From Alphaproteobacteria bacterium (GTDB taxonomy: Bacteria; Pseudomonadota; Alphaproteobacteria; Micropepsales; Micropepsaceae): a DNA stretch of 64,000 nucleotides. Numbering within the stretch: the first letter of the stretch is position 1; every line of letters starts with the position of its first letter. Location: NCBI GenBank assembly GCA_017983635.1, contig JAGOBA010000009.1, positions 62,001-126,000 of the forward strand. The letters are read 5' to 3'. The notes beneath the pieces were generated by a model. It ran no database searches. It saw nothing but the letters and a program-made list of their open reading frames with translations, and was not told the DNA's origin. This document shows, piece after piece, positions 25,081-33,604 of this stretch. A program made the position numbers and the translations under genes.

Positions 25081-25113
25081 AAGAAAAAGGCCATCCGTTT
25101 GGTGCGGATGGCC
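25081..25113 (-). terminator. Rho-independent terminator of the repeat-protein gene
   Basis: On the minus strand GGCCATCCG, a seven-base loop and CGGATGGCC are followed by TTTTTCTT. It lies 22 bp after the stop of the repeat-protein gene at 25135-26640, so it separates that gene from the 976-residue gene. Confidence 0.85.
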
Positions 25114-25134
25114 TCGATTCGAGGGACCGGCTAC

Positions 25135-26640
25135 CTATTGAGCTCTCAGTGCCGCGGCAAAGCTCTGGTCGCTGAGCGCCGCAGAGAAGGCTGGGTTGCG
25201 GGCCAGCGCCATGAAGGCGGGTTGCGCGGCCAACGCTTCGAAGGCTTTGGCATTGCGAGCGAGAGCATCGAACGCCTGCGGGTTCCGGGCCAGGGCTTCA
25301 AAGGCCTTCGCATTCTTGGCCATGGCGTCGAACGCGTTGGCGTTGGCTTGCAAAGCGGCGAAGGCGTTGGCGTCCCTTGCCAGCGCGTCGAACGCTTGCG
25401 CGTTTCTTGCCATCGCCTCCAATGCCAGCGGGTAGCGGGCTGCGGCTTCGAACGCATTGGCGTGCTTGGCCATCGCCTCGAAAGCGCTCGCATTTTTCGC
25501 CATCGCTTCGAAGGCGCTGGCGTTGCGGGCCAAGGCCTCAAAGGCGCTCGCGTTGCGCGCCATCGCGTCGAAAGCCTTCGCGTCGGCACGGAGGGCCGCC
25601 ATCGCGTTGGCGTCTCTGGCGAGGGCTTCGAAAGCTTGCGCGCTCCTGGCCATCGCCTCGTTCGACTTGGCGTTCATGGCGGCGGCGCGGAAGGCTTCGG
25701 CATCGTTGGCGAAGGCTTCGAAGGCCTTGGCGTTGCGGGCCATCGCTTCGAAGGCTTGCGGGTGTCTCGCGAGGGCTTCAAATGCCCGGGCGTGGCGGGC
25801 CATCGCGGCAAACGCTTCAGGCTGAGCGGCCATCGCTTCAAAGGCGCTGGCGTTTCTGGCCATCGCGTCGAAGGCTTGCGCGTCGAACGCGCTTGCGTTG
25901 CGCAGCGCTTGCGCATCAAAGGCGCTCGCATTGCGGGCAAGAGCATCGAAGGCGCTGGCGTTGCGCGCCATCGCGTCGAAGGCTTGTGCATCGGCGCGCA
26001 GGGCGGCCATGGCGTTCGCATCTTGTGCCAGCGCTTCAAAGGCCTGGGCGTTTCGCGCCATGGCTTCGTTCGCTTTGGCGTTCTTTGCGGCCGCCTCAAA
26101 GGCCTGCACATTCCTACCATAGGCTTCGAATGCGCTGGCGTTGCGGGCCATTGCTTCAAACGCTTGCGGGTGGCGTGCGAGCGCTTCAAATGCTTTCGCG
26201 TGCTTGGCCATCGCGTCAAAGGCTTGCGCTTCTCTCGACATCGCATCGAAGGCTTGTGCGTTGCGGGCGAGTGCGGAGAAAGCTTGCGGGTGGGCGGCGA
26301 GCGCGGCGAACGCCTGCGGCGCCCTTGCCATTGCTTCCAATGCTTGCGGCTGGCGGGCGAGCGCCATGAAGGCGGGGTCAGTGGCGAGCGCGCGGAAAGA
26401 TGGGTCTTTCACCATCAGTTCGAACGCGTCGGTCTGCATCAGCTGGGCGACGTCTTGATTGCCAAGCTGAACGTCGGCGTCCGACACTTGCGGCGCCTGA
26501 TAGCGTTCTGCGGGTACGATCGTGCCGGCGGTTTGCTCGCCGGACGGCGGATAGACGCCGCCGAAATAGAGCGCGCCAGCGGCGAGCGCGACGACAGCGG
26601 CTCCGGCGAAGAGGAACTTCTTATTCTGAAGCATATCCAC
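25135..26640 (-). CDS. Membrane-anchored decapeptide-repeat protein
   Basis: A 501-residue protein with an N-terminal membrane helix (about 8-28, FLFAGAAVVALAAGALYFGG), a 45-residue linker, and then to the C-terminus an array of about 44 units of consensus AFEAMARNAQ (positions: A, F, D/E, A, M/L, A, R/K, N/H, A/P, small or Gln). Most units are ten residues; the first three and last few are nine (FMALARQPQ type), and one is eleven with a five-residue partial unit after it. The array is Ala-rich and should be largely helical. A block of nine units is present twice, about 140 residues apart. I know no function for it. It is divergent from the prolyl oligopeptidase gene and has its own terminator. 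Confidence 0.8.
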   Translation of the reverse strand: MDMLQNKKFLFAGAAVVALAAGALYFGGVYPPSGEQTAGTIVPAERYQAPQVSDADVQLGNQDVAQLMQTDAFELMVKDPSFRALATDPAFMALARQPQALEAMARAPQAFAALAAHPQAFSALARNAQAFDAMSREAQAFDAMAKHAKAFEALARHPQAFEAMARNASAFEAYGRNVQAFEAAAKNAKANEAMARNAQAFEALAQDANAMAALRADAQAFDAMARNASAFDALARNASAFDAQALRNASAFDAQAFDAMARNASAFEAMAAQPEAFAAMARHARAFEALARHPQAFEAMARNAKAFEAFANDAEAFRAAAMNAKSNEAMARSAQAFEALARDANAMAALRADAKAFDAMARNASAFEALARNASAFEAMAKNASAFEAMAKHANAFEAAARYPLALEAMARNAQAFDALARDANAFAALQANANAFDAMAKNAKAFEALARNPQAFDALARNAKAFEALAAQPAFMALARNPAFSAALSDQSFAAALRAQ

Positions 26641-26890
26641 GGCGTGAGGGCCTCCCTGCCCCTTGATTTCCGCGAAAGGTGGGCTCCCCTGGCAACTCCG
26701 TCAATGGTGCGCTTGTCACAATAGTCCCGGTCGGGGACATGTTGCGCAGTGCACAAAATGGCGCGTTGCGGCGCGAATCGGGTCTGCGTGTCCCCAGGCG
26801 GGCGCGGTGTGACGAGCGATTCAGGCCTCCCTTTCGGATCAGGTTTTGCCCATAAAGGCACCTTCGCTTCCTGGATCGATGGGCAATGAA

Positions 26891-28987
26891 ATGCGGTTTG
26901 TTTTCCTGTGCTTTGCGGCTTTCGCTTTGGCGTCGTGTGCGACCGTGACGGTGGCGACGAAGGCGGAGGACGATGCGTTCTTGTGGCTTGAGGATGTGCA
27001 TGGCGAGAAGGCGCTCGCGTGGGTGAAGGATCAGAACGCGCGCGCGGCGGCGCTGCTTGAGGGCGACAAGCGCTACGCGGCTTACAAGCGCGAGGTTTTG
27101 GCGATCTTCACCGCGAAGGATCGGATTTCTTATCCCGAGTTTCGGGCCGAGGGCGTCGATAGCCTTTGGCAAGACGACAAGCATCCGCACGGCGTGTGGC
27201 GGTACGCATCGATTGCGTCTTACCGGACGGGCCGTGCGAAGTGGGCGACGGTGCTGGACCTCGACGCGCTGTCGAAGGCCGAGGGCAAGAATTGGTTCTG
27301 GAAAGGGGCCGACTGTCTGGCGCCCGAGGATCGCTACTGCCTGGTTCAACTGTCCGACGGCGGCGGCGATGCGGTGGAGTTGCGCGAGTTCGATGCGGTC
27401 GCGAAGGCGTTCGTGAAGGGCGGCTTCAAGGTTGAACGCGCGAAGCAAAACGTCGAGTGGATCGATCGCGATACGATCTTGCTCGCGCGCGCGGTGACGC
27501 CGGAGGAGGCGACGGAGTCCGGCTACCCGTTCGTGCTGCGTTTCGTGAAGCGCGGACAAACGGTGGAGCAAGGGCAGATCGTGTTCCGCGGCGAACGCAA
27601 GGACACATTGGTTTCGCCGCGCGTGCTGCGTGATGCGGACGGCGTTTTGCGCGCCGTGTTCGCGGAGCGGCGCGTCGGCTTTTTCGAGGTCGAGTTGCAC
27701 CTGTTGCAGGACGGCAAGGCGTTGAAAGTGCCGATGCCGTTGAAGTCGTCGTTGCGCGCGCTGGTCGACGGACAGCTGGTGTTTTCGCTGCAGGAGAAAT
27801 GGAACGCGTTCGACGAAGGTGCTTTGATCGCGATCGATCTGGCGGCGTTGTCGAAGGACGTTTCCAGGGCTCCGGCGCTTGCTAAGCTCATCATGCAACC
27901 GACGGCAAGCCAGACGATCGACGGCGTGCAGGTCACACGCGACCGCGTGGTCGTGCAGATGCTGGACAACGTGAAGGGCGCGGTCGACGTCTATAAGCGG
28001 TCCGGCGATGTGTGGACGGGCACGCGGTTGAAGTTGCCGCGAGATTCCGCGCTGGTCGTGCGCGCGACTCAGCACTCGGGTTCGCTCGCGTTCCTGACGT
28101 CGGAGAGTTTTTTGGAGCCGACGAAGCTGTGGTGGGTTGACGTTGCTTCGTCGAAGGCCGGCGTCGTGAAGGCTTTGCCGGCGCGATTCAAGGCGTCGGG
28201 TCATACCGTCGAACAGGCGTGGGCGACGTCGAAAGACGGGACCAAGGTTCCCTACTTCCTGGTGCGGCCGAAGAAGGCGAAGGCGGACGGTTCGACGCCG
28301 ACGCTGCTGTTCGGCTATGGCGGGTTTCAGTTGTCCAAGCCGCCGGCTTATCTGCCAGAGATGGGCAAGCTCTGGCTGGAGCGCGGCGGCGCGTTCGTGA
28401 TCGCGAACATTCGCGGCGGCGGCGAGTTCGGGCCCGCGTGGCATGAGTCGGCGCTGCGTGAGAATCGGCAGCGTGCGTTCGACGACTTCGCTGCGGTGGG
28501 GGAGGATCTGATCGCGCGCAAGATCACGAGCCCGCGGCGGCTTGGTATCTATGGCCGCTCGAACGGCGGCGTGCTCACGACCGTGTCGATGACGCAGCGG
28601 CCCGATCTCTTCAACGCGATCGTGGTCGAGAGCCCGTTGGTCGACATGCTGCGCTATCACAAGCTCTCGGCGGGCGCGTCGTGGGTGGCGGAGTACGGCA
28701 ACCCGGATGTGGCGGGTGATCGCGCGTTCATTGCGCAGTACTCGGCCTATCAGAAGCTGAAGTCGGGCGTGAAGTATCCGGAGCCTTATATCACCACCAA
28801 CACCGAAGACGACCGCGTGCATCCGGGGCACGCGCGCAAGTACGCGGCGCGGCTCGCGGCATTGGGCTCGCCCTATATCTACTATGAGAACACGTTCGGC
28901 GGACATTCGAACGACGCGGACCCTTCGATGAACGCGGCGCGCTGGGCGCGGCACTATGTTTACCTGGCGCAGAAGTTGATGGATTGA
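26891..28987 (+). CDS. Prolyl oligopeptidase family (S9A) lipoprotein
   Basis: A 698-residue serine peptidase. The start at 26891 gives a lipoprotein signal with FAAFALASC (lipobox, Cys16); starts at 26846 and 26879 would bury it. The N-terminal part opens WLEDVHGEKALAWVKDQN, as in S9A enzymes, then a propeller domain (about 60-410). The catalytic domain has YGRSNGGVL with Ser557, NTEDDRVHPGHARK for Asp, and GGHSND for His. It should cut short proline-containing peptides in the periplasm. It is divergent from the repeat-protein gene and converges on the amidase gene. Confidence 0.9.
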   Translation: MRFVFLCFAAFALASCATVTVATKAEDDAFLWLEDVHGEKALAWVKDQNARAAALLEGDKRYAAYKREVLAIFTAKDRISYPEFRAEGVDSLWQDDKHPHGVWRYASIASYRTGRAKWATVLDLDALSKAEGKNWFWKGADCLAPEDRYCLVQLSDGGGDAVELREFDAVAKAFVKGGFKVERAKQNVEWIDRDTILLARAVTPEEATESGYPFVLRFVKRGQTVEQGQIVFRGERKDTLVSPRVLRDADGVLRAVFAERRVGFFEVELHLLQDGKALKVPMPLKSSLRALVDGQLVFSLQEKWNAFDEGALIAIDLAALSKDVSRAPALAKLIMQPTASQTIDGVQVTRDRVVVQMLDNVKGAVDVYKRSGDVWTGTRLKLPRDSALVVRATQHSGSLAFLTSESFLEPTKLWWVDVASSKAGVVKALPARFKASGHTVEQAWATSKDGTKVPYFLVRPKKAKADGSTPTLLFGYGGFQLSKPPAYLPEMGKLWLERGGAFVIANIRGGGEFGPAWHESALRENRQRAFDDFAAVGEDLIARKITSPRRLGIYGRSNGGVLTTVSMTQRPDLFNAIVVESPLVDMLRYHKLSAGASWVAEYGNPDVAGDRAFIAQYSAYQKLKSGVKYPEPYITTNTEDDRVHPGHARKYAARLAALGSPYIYYENTFGGHSNDADPSMNAARWARHYVYLAQKLMD

Positions 28988-28991
28988 ACGA

Positions 28992-30392
28992 TCACCACTT
29001 CGGATCGATCGGCGTTATCGGGGATTCGCAGGATTCGATGACTTCGCCGGCGGCGAGGCAGAGGTCTTCGCGGAAGCGGCGGGAGACGATTTGGATACCG
29101 TCGGGCAGGCCGTCGCGCACACCCATGGGCACGGCAAGGCTGGGGAGGCCTAGGACCGGGATTGCGAGCTGGTATCTGAGTGCGCCGAGCATGCGTTGCA
29201 CGGCGTCGGCGCCCTGTGTGTCGAGGCCGACGGGAAGCGATGGTTCGGCGCAGGACGGCATCAAGATCAGCGGATGCGCGTCGAGGAAGAGTTGCCACTT
29301 GATCAGGATCGCTTCTCGCTCGCGCAGAGTTGCTTGGTAGCCGGCGAGGTCGGCGCCGCCGCGCAGCTCCCAGAATGTTTGCATGAACGCTTGCATGCCG
29401 GCGTCGCCGGTGGCGGGGATGATCGGGCGCAGCATGGCGCCGATTTCGGCGAGGCCGATGTCGGCCCAAAGTTCGGCGAGGCGGTCGATCGAGGGCGGCG
29501 AGACTTCTTCGACGTCGTAGCCCGCGTCCTGCAGATGCGCGGCGGCGCGGCGCAGCGTTGCTTTGATCGCGTGCGGCAGCGCATCGTCGATCGCGACAGC
29601 GACGCCGTGCGGGGCTTGCAGCGGCGGCGGATCGATGGGGGCGGGTGTCCAGACCGGATCCCGCGGGTCCCCTTCGGACATTAAGCGCAGCGCGAGGCGC
29701 AAGTCGCGCACGGAGCGCGCCATCGGGCCGTTGACGGACATCAACTGTGCCGCGAAGGCGCGTGGCGCGGTGGCCGATGCGTTGTGCGCGGCGACCCGGC
29801 CGATCGACGGGCGCAAGCCGGCGACGCCGTTGCAATAACTCGGCCATCGGATCGAGCCGCCGATGTCGTTGCCCTGCGCAAGCGCGCCGACGCCGGCCGC
29901 GAGGCTTGAGCCTGCGCCGCCGGAGGAGCCGCCGCAGGTAACGGTCTTGTTCCACGGGTTCAGCGTGAGGCCGTGCAGCGCGTTGTCGGTCATAGCGCGC
30001 ATCGCGAAGGCGGGCGAGTTCGTGCGGCCGATGACGATGGCGCCCGCCTTGCGCAGGCTTGCCACTTGGGGGCTGTCTTCTTTGGCGATCAAGTCCTTCA
30101 GCAGCGTGACGCCGTTGTCGGTGGGCAGGCCGGCCTGATCGACGTTGATCTTGGTCGTGATGGGGACAGCGTGGAGCGGGCCGAGGCGGTCGCCGCGCGC
30201 CTGCGCGGCGTCGGCGGCAGTAGCTTCGGCACGGGCTTGCTCGTGCAGCGTTCGCACGACGGCGTTCAGCTTCGGGTTCACGGCATCGAGTCGCGCAAGG
30301 TGTGCGTCGACGGCTTCGCGCGCGGATAGTTTTTTCTTGCGAATGAGGTTCGCGGTTTCGGTAGCGTCGAGCGTCCAGAGCGGTTTGGTCAT
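28992..30392 (-). CDS. Amidase-signature family amidase
   Basis: A 466-residue enzyme of the Ser-Ser-Lys amidase family. Visible are the Lys in PITTKINVDQAG, the cis-Ser in TCGGSSGGAGSSLAAG and the nucleophile Ser in GNDIGGSIRWPSY. It hydrolyses an amide to acid and ammonia; substrate not readable. No signal peptide. The ATG at 30392 begins MTKPLWTLDATE, a standard start for the family; longer frames upstream are antisense to the hydratase region. It is 44 bp downstream of the enoyl-CoA hydratase gene in the same direction and may be co-transcribed. Confidence 0.9.
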   Translation of the reverse strand: MTKPLWTLDATETANLIRKKKLSAREAVDAHLARLDAVNPKLNAVVRTLHEQARAEATAADAAQARGDRLGPLHAVPITTKINVDQAGLPTDNGVTLLKDLIAKEDSPQVASLRKAGAIVIGRTNSPAFAMRAMTDNALHGLTLNPWNKTVTCGGSSGGAGSSLAAGVGALAQGNDIGGSIRWPSYCNGVAGLRPSIGRVAAHNASATAPRAFAAQLMSVNGPMARSVRDLRLALRLMSEGDPRDPVWTPAPIDPPPLQAPHGVAVAIDDALPHAIKATLRRAAAHLQDAGYDVEEVSPPSIDRLAELWADIGLAEIGAMLRPIIPATGDAGMQAFMQTFWELRGGADLAGYQATLREREAILIKWQLFLDAHPLILMPSCAEPSLPVGLDTQGADAVQRMLGALRYQLAIPVLGLPSLAVPMGVRDGLPDGIQIVSRRFREDLCLAAGEVIESCESPITPIDPKW

Positions 30393-30436
30393 CTCATTCT
30401 CTTGCGGAACGGTTGCGTGGCTTTGTGGTGGAACTC

Positions 30437-31213
30437 TTATGCCTTCTGGGCTTGGCCGCGTTGGCGGATGGCTTCGCGGCGGGATTCGATTTCGGCGGGG
30501 CTGACGGTCTTGTTGGCGGTGCCGGAGAAGTGGCGTTCGGTCTTCATCGCGTCGCCGAAGGATTGGGCGAAGCCGTCGTCGATGAGTTTCTTGTAGCCGC
30601 TCAGGCATTCGGGGATGAGCGAGAGCATGTCGGTGGCGAGCTTTAGGCTGGCGGGGATCAGCTCCGCGGGCGGGACGACGCGGTTGACCATGCCCCAATC
30701 GTTTGCTTGCTGGGCGGTCAAGAAATTGCCGGTGAGCGAGAGTTCCTTGGCGCGGTAGATGCCGATCGCGCGCGACAGTTTTTGCGAGAGACCCCAGCCG
30801 GGCAGGATGCCGACGCGGCCGTGGGTGTCGGCGAAGCGGGCTTCGCTCGAGCAAATCAGTACGTCACAGGCGAGCGCGATTTCGAAGCCGCCGGTGATGG
30901 CCACGCCGTTGATCGCGCCGATGATCGGGCCGGAGAAACGGCTCATCGAGGTGACCGGGTCTGTGGTCGTCACCGTGCCTTGCACGGAGTCGGCGCCTTG
31001 GCCGAGTTCTTTCAGGTCGAGGCCGGCGCAGAATGCTTTGCCGGCGCCGGTCAGCACCACGACGCGCGTGCCGGGATCAGCTTCGAGTTTTTCGAAGATC
31101 TCCGCGATTGCGGCGCGGAGTTCGCGCGAGAGCGCGTTCATTGCGGTCGGGCGGTTCAAGGTGACGAGCGCGGTCTCACCGTGCTTTTCAACGAGGATGA
31201 CGGGAGTGCTCAT
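30437..31213 (-). CDS. Enoyl-CoA hydratase/isomerase family protein
   Basis: A 258-residue crotonase-fold protein. The oxyanion-hole elements are GKAFCAGLDLKEL and AITGGFEIALACDVLI, and the catalytic Glu region is ADTHGRVGILPGWGLSQ, with Gly-Ile-Leu-Pro-Gly typical of crotonases. It probably hydrates or isomerises an enoyl-CoA in fatty or branched-acid breakdown. An AAAGGAC site precedes the ATG. A 15-bp palindrome (TGTAACAGCGTTACA) lies 48 bp upstream and may bind a repressor. The amidase gene follows. Confidence 0.9.
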   Translation of the reverse strand: MSTPVILVEKHGETALVTLNRPTAMNALSRELRAAIAEIFEKLEADPGTRVVVLTGAGKAFCAGLDLKELGQGADSVQGTVTTTDPVTSMSRFSGPIIGAINGVAITGGFEIALACDVLICSSEARFADTHGRVGILPGWGLSQKLSRAIGIYRAKELSLTGNFLTAQQANDWGMVNRVVPPAELIPASLKLATDMLSLIPECLSGYKKLIDDGFAQSFGDAMKTERHFSGTANKTVSPAEIESRREAIRQRGQAQKA

Positions 31214-31260
31214 GGCGGGTCCTTTCGGCGCTTGGTTGCTGAAAACAGCATCAACTGACC

Positions 31261-31275
31261 TGTAACAGCGTTACA
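31261..31275. promoter_or_regulatory. Palindromic operator candidate TGTAAC-AGC-GTTACA
   Basis: A perfect six-base inverted repeat with a three-base centre, in the 277-bp gap between the divergent enoyl-CoA hydratase and MmcQ/YjbR genes, 48 bp from the former's ATG. More GTAAC motifs follow at 31300-31304, 31323-31327 and 31330-31334. The form suits a TetR- or GntR-type repressor. No such regulator is adjacent. Confidence 0.45.
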
Positions 31276-31490
31276 AGGGCTGATCTCCGCGAAAAATTCC
31301 GTAACTTCGCCGCTACATCGCCGTAACTTGTAACGGGGGCGAGCATCCGCGCGTGATGGGCTGCGGTGTCGAGTCTGCGCGGGTCGATCGGCGTCGCGAA
31401 GGGGCGGGACATTTTTTGCGCTCGAAACGTTGATTTTCACGTGGAACAAAATTAGAACATTCCGGTTCGAAAAGCAAGCAGGGTTTGCGA

Positions 31491-31901
31491 ATGGCGATGC
31501 GAAAGAAGGCGAGGGCGGCACCGGTGAAGTCCGCGAAAGCCGTGAGTGAGCCGAGCGATCTCACGCAGGATTTCAAGCGTGTCGTGAAGGCTTCGAAGGC
31601 GACGAAGCTGCCGGGGCTTGAGGAGGGTACGTCCTACGGGACGCCGAGCCTGAAGGTGAAGGGTAAGTTCCTGCTGCGCGTGCGTGAGCCGGGGGTGATC
31701 GCGATCATGTGCTCGCTCGAGGAGAAAGAATTTCTGATGCGGGAGCGGGCGGCGATTTATTTCGAGACCGACCACTACAAGGGTTATCCCGCCGTGCTGA
31801 TCCGGCTAACGAAGATCAAGGACGACGAACTCGCGCACCGCATCGGCGTCGCCTGGCGGCTGCAGGCGCCGAAGAAGTTGGTTGCGTCGGTTGGTGGATA
31901 G
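31491..31901 (+). CDS. MmcQ/YjbR family protein
   Basis: A 136-residue protein of the MmcQ/YjbR family, with a double-wing DNA-binding-like fold but unproven function. A basic N-terminus (MAMRKKARAAPVKSAKA) is followed by the domain with KLPGLEEGTSYGTPSLKVKGKFLLRV and ETDHYKGYPAVLIRLTKI, both typical. The ATG at 31491 was chosen over a TTG six bases upstream. It stands alone, divergent from the enoyl-CoA hydratase gene, converging on the nuclease gene. Confidence 0.82.
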   Translation: MAMRKKARAAPVKSAKAVSEPSDLTQDFKRVVKASKATKLPGLEEGTSYGTPSLKVKGKFLLRVREPGVIAIMCSLEEKEFLMRERAAIYFETDHYKGYPAVLIRLTKIKDDELAHRIGVAWRLQAPKKLVASVGG

Positions 31902-31963
31902 TGAGTGGCGTTCGTGCGGTGTTGAGGTTTTCAGATTTCACCACAGCGCCAACCTAACCGTAC

Positions 31964-32791
31964 TCACTCCCGTAAATCACACGTGCGGTCGTAGGCCCAC
32001 ATGGGGGCTATGTTGGATTCGAGGACGCGTTGCTCGCGTTCGTTGAGGTTGGTGAGGAAGTCGATGCCGGTAAGTTCTTCGATTTCGGCAATGGATTTTC
32101 TGTAGGGGCTGAGTTCGCGGCCGGTGTGCCGTTTGTTTTCGAGGACGAAGCCGATCGCGCGGCCGCGGCCGGGGTCGAAGACGATTTTGAAGAACGAGTC
32201 CGGGATCGCGATCTTGTTCGCGCCCAAGACTTTCGTTTGGTCTTGCGAATAGATCGGGCCGGTCATCACGTAGATTTCGTCGCGACCGCCGCACAGGACC
32301 CAACCGCGGATTGCCTTTTCGAGATAGCTCCAGGCGTGGCGGTTGAAGCCGATGCCGACTTGCGGGGCCATGTTCGAGAGCAGGAACGTTTGGTTCATCG
32401 CATCCTGCGCGAACTTCGCGTCGGCCGCGGGGGCCTGATGGCCGCGATCGAAGCGCTGGCCGTTCCAAGCGGCGTCGTAGTCGGCAAGCGTGGCGCGGGC
32501 ATCTTCGGCGACGACGGTGTCGGCGGCGAAGGCGGACTTGCTGCGCGTGGCGGCGCCTTTGAACGAACCCGCGGTCAGGCGTTCGATCACCCAGTCGGGC
32601 GTCTTCGTGCGTTTGTTGTAGAGCAGTGCGAAGCCCTTGAAGCAGCGGTCTTGGACTTCCGTGCCGTCGGGATCGCCCAGCGTTTTGGGAAGGCCGACCT
32701 CCGTGTATGTCGCGCGGCAGGCTTCGAAGTCGGCGCGCGCGGGTGCGGCTAGCAGCGAAGCGGCGAGGAGCGCGAGGGCGAGGCGCGACAA
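31964..32791 (-). CDS. Secreted DNA/RNA non-specific endonuclease (NUC1 family)
   Basis: A 275-residue nuclease with a signal peptide (about 1-20, ALLAASLLAAPARA). The beta-beta-alpha-metal active site is FDRGHQAPAAD, with the catalytic His in DRGH, and the metal-binding Asn region is NMAPQVGIGFNRHAWSYLE. Such enzymes cut DNA and RNA outside the cytoplasm. The start appears to be TTG at 32791. It is the last of three leftward genes; two small related membrane proteins lie 12 bp and 453 bp upstream. No immunity protein is obvious unless one of those acts so. Confidence 0.9.
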   Translation of the reverse strand: MSRLALALLAASLLAAPARADFEACRATYTEVGLPKTLGDPDGTEVQDRCFKGFALLYNKRTKTPDWVIERLTAGSFKGAATRSKSAFAADTVVAEDARATLADYDAAWNGQRFDRGHQAPAADAKFAQDAMNQTFLLSNMAPQVGIGFNRHAWSYLEKAIRGWVLCGGRDEIYVMTGPIYSQDQTKVLGANKIAIPDSFFKIVFDPGRGRAIGFVLENKRHTGRELSPYRKSIAEIEELTGIDFLTNLNEREQRVLESNIAPMWAYDRTCDLRE

Positions 32792-32803
32792 GGTGGTGCG
32801 CCT

Positions 32804-33238
32804 CTACTGCGCGGCGGCGGCCGGTTGTTCGTGCTCGGCGACAGGAACCGGGCCGTGGCGATGCGCTTGCGCGCGCGGTTGTTGACGGGGTGGTTGAGCG
32901 GCGATGCCCGGGACCTTTGCGCCCTTGCCGATGCCTTTGGAGACGATGTAGCTGCCGCCGGAGATACCCAGCAACACGAGCACGCCCGGCGGAACGTCGA
33001 CGAACGTACCACTCTCGACGCAGATCACGAGATAGAGGCCCGCGATCACGAACGAGAACATGAGAAACTGGAGGCGCGAGAGGCTCGCCTTTTTGCTGCC
33101 GTTCTCGTTCGACTCGACGAGGATGTCGGAGAGGTCGATCTGGCCGGTGATGATCATGCCGAGCACGACGGCGCCGAAGCCAAGCAAAATGACCGAAAGT
33201 ACGATGGCGACCAGCATCGCCAGATCAAAAGGAAACAT
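32804..33238 (-). CDS. Small membrane protein, paralogue of upstream neighbour
   Basis: A 144-residue protein with three predicted membrane helices: about 7-30 (MLVAIVLSVILLGFGAVVLG), 56-76 (LQFLMFSFVIAGLYLVI) and 84-103 (PPGVLVLLGISGGSYIVSK), then a His/Pro/Ala-rich tail. A loop SNENGSKKASLSR lies between helices 1 and 2. The last two helices align with those of the next gene (SRLQFLMFSF... against ERVQLLLMSIF..., GISGGSYIVSKGIGK against GASNTFYLSGKFGR). Function unknown. It is 12 bp from the nuclease gene and 6 bp from its paralogue, so all three form one operon. Confidence 0.75.
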   Translation of the reverse strand: MFPFDLAMLVAIVLSVILLGFGAVVLGMIITGQIDLSDILVESNENGSKKASLSRLQFLMFSFVIAGLYLVICVESGTFVDVPPGVLVLLGISGGSYIVSKGIGKGAKVPGIAAQPPRQQPRAQAHRHGPVPVAEHEQPAAAAQ

Positions 33239-33244
33239 GTGCTG

Positions 33245-33604
33245 CTATCCCCGCGTTAGAGTCCGTCCGAACTTGCCCGACAAATAGAATGTGTTGCTCG
33301 CGCCCAAGAGCATCACCAATTCTTCCGGAACGTCCGGAAGCACTTTTATCGCGGTCGTCGACACAGACACCGCGTTCATCGTCATGATCGCATAACCGGC
33401 AATGCCGAAGATCGACATCAACAGCAGTTGCACCCGCTCCGGGTGGAACTCGTCCGCGACGCCATCGCCGTCGATGTCGGTCGTGAAGAGCCCCGAGAGC
33501 CAAACCCGGCCGCTGAGCATCGCAAGCAAAACCACCGCCGCGAGGCCTGCCAGCCATACGGCGAGTACGACGCTCAACAGATCGGGAATCGGTCCTGCGC
33601 TCAC
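33245..33604 (-). CDS. Small membrane protein, paralogue of downstream neighbour
   Basis: A 119-residue protein with helices at about 8-32 (LLSVVLAVWLAGLAAVVLL), 58-77 (VQLLLMSIFGIAGYAIM) and 93-108, and a loop containing TDIDGDGVADEFHPER, which resembles a calcium-binding DxDxDG loop. It starts with GTG. It shares layout and residues with the 144-residue protein downstream. It heads the three-gene operon ending in the secreted nuclease. I do not recognise the family by name. Confidence 0.7.
   Translation of the reverse strand: MSAGPIPDLLSVVLAVWLAGLAAVVLLAMLSGRVWLSGLFTTDIDGDGVADEFHPERVQLLLMSIFGIAGYAIMTMNAVSVSTTAIKVLPDVPEELVMLLGASNTFYLSGKFGRTLTRG

Noticed and set aside
25135..26640. Regular 30-bp repeats that could be read as a CRISPR array
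   Set aside because: The units are contiguous with no unique spacers, stay in one long frame, vary at codon level and follow a membrane anchor; no cas genes are near.
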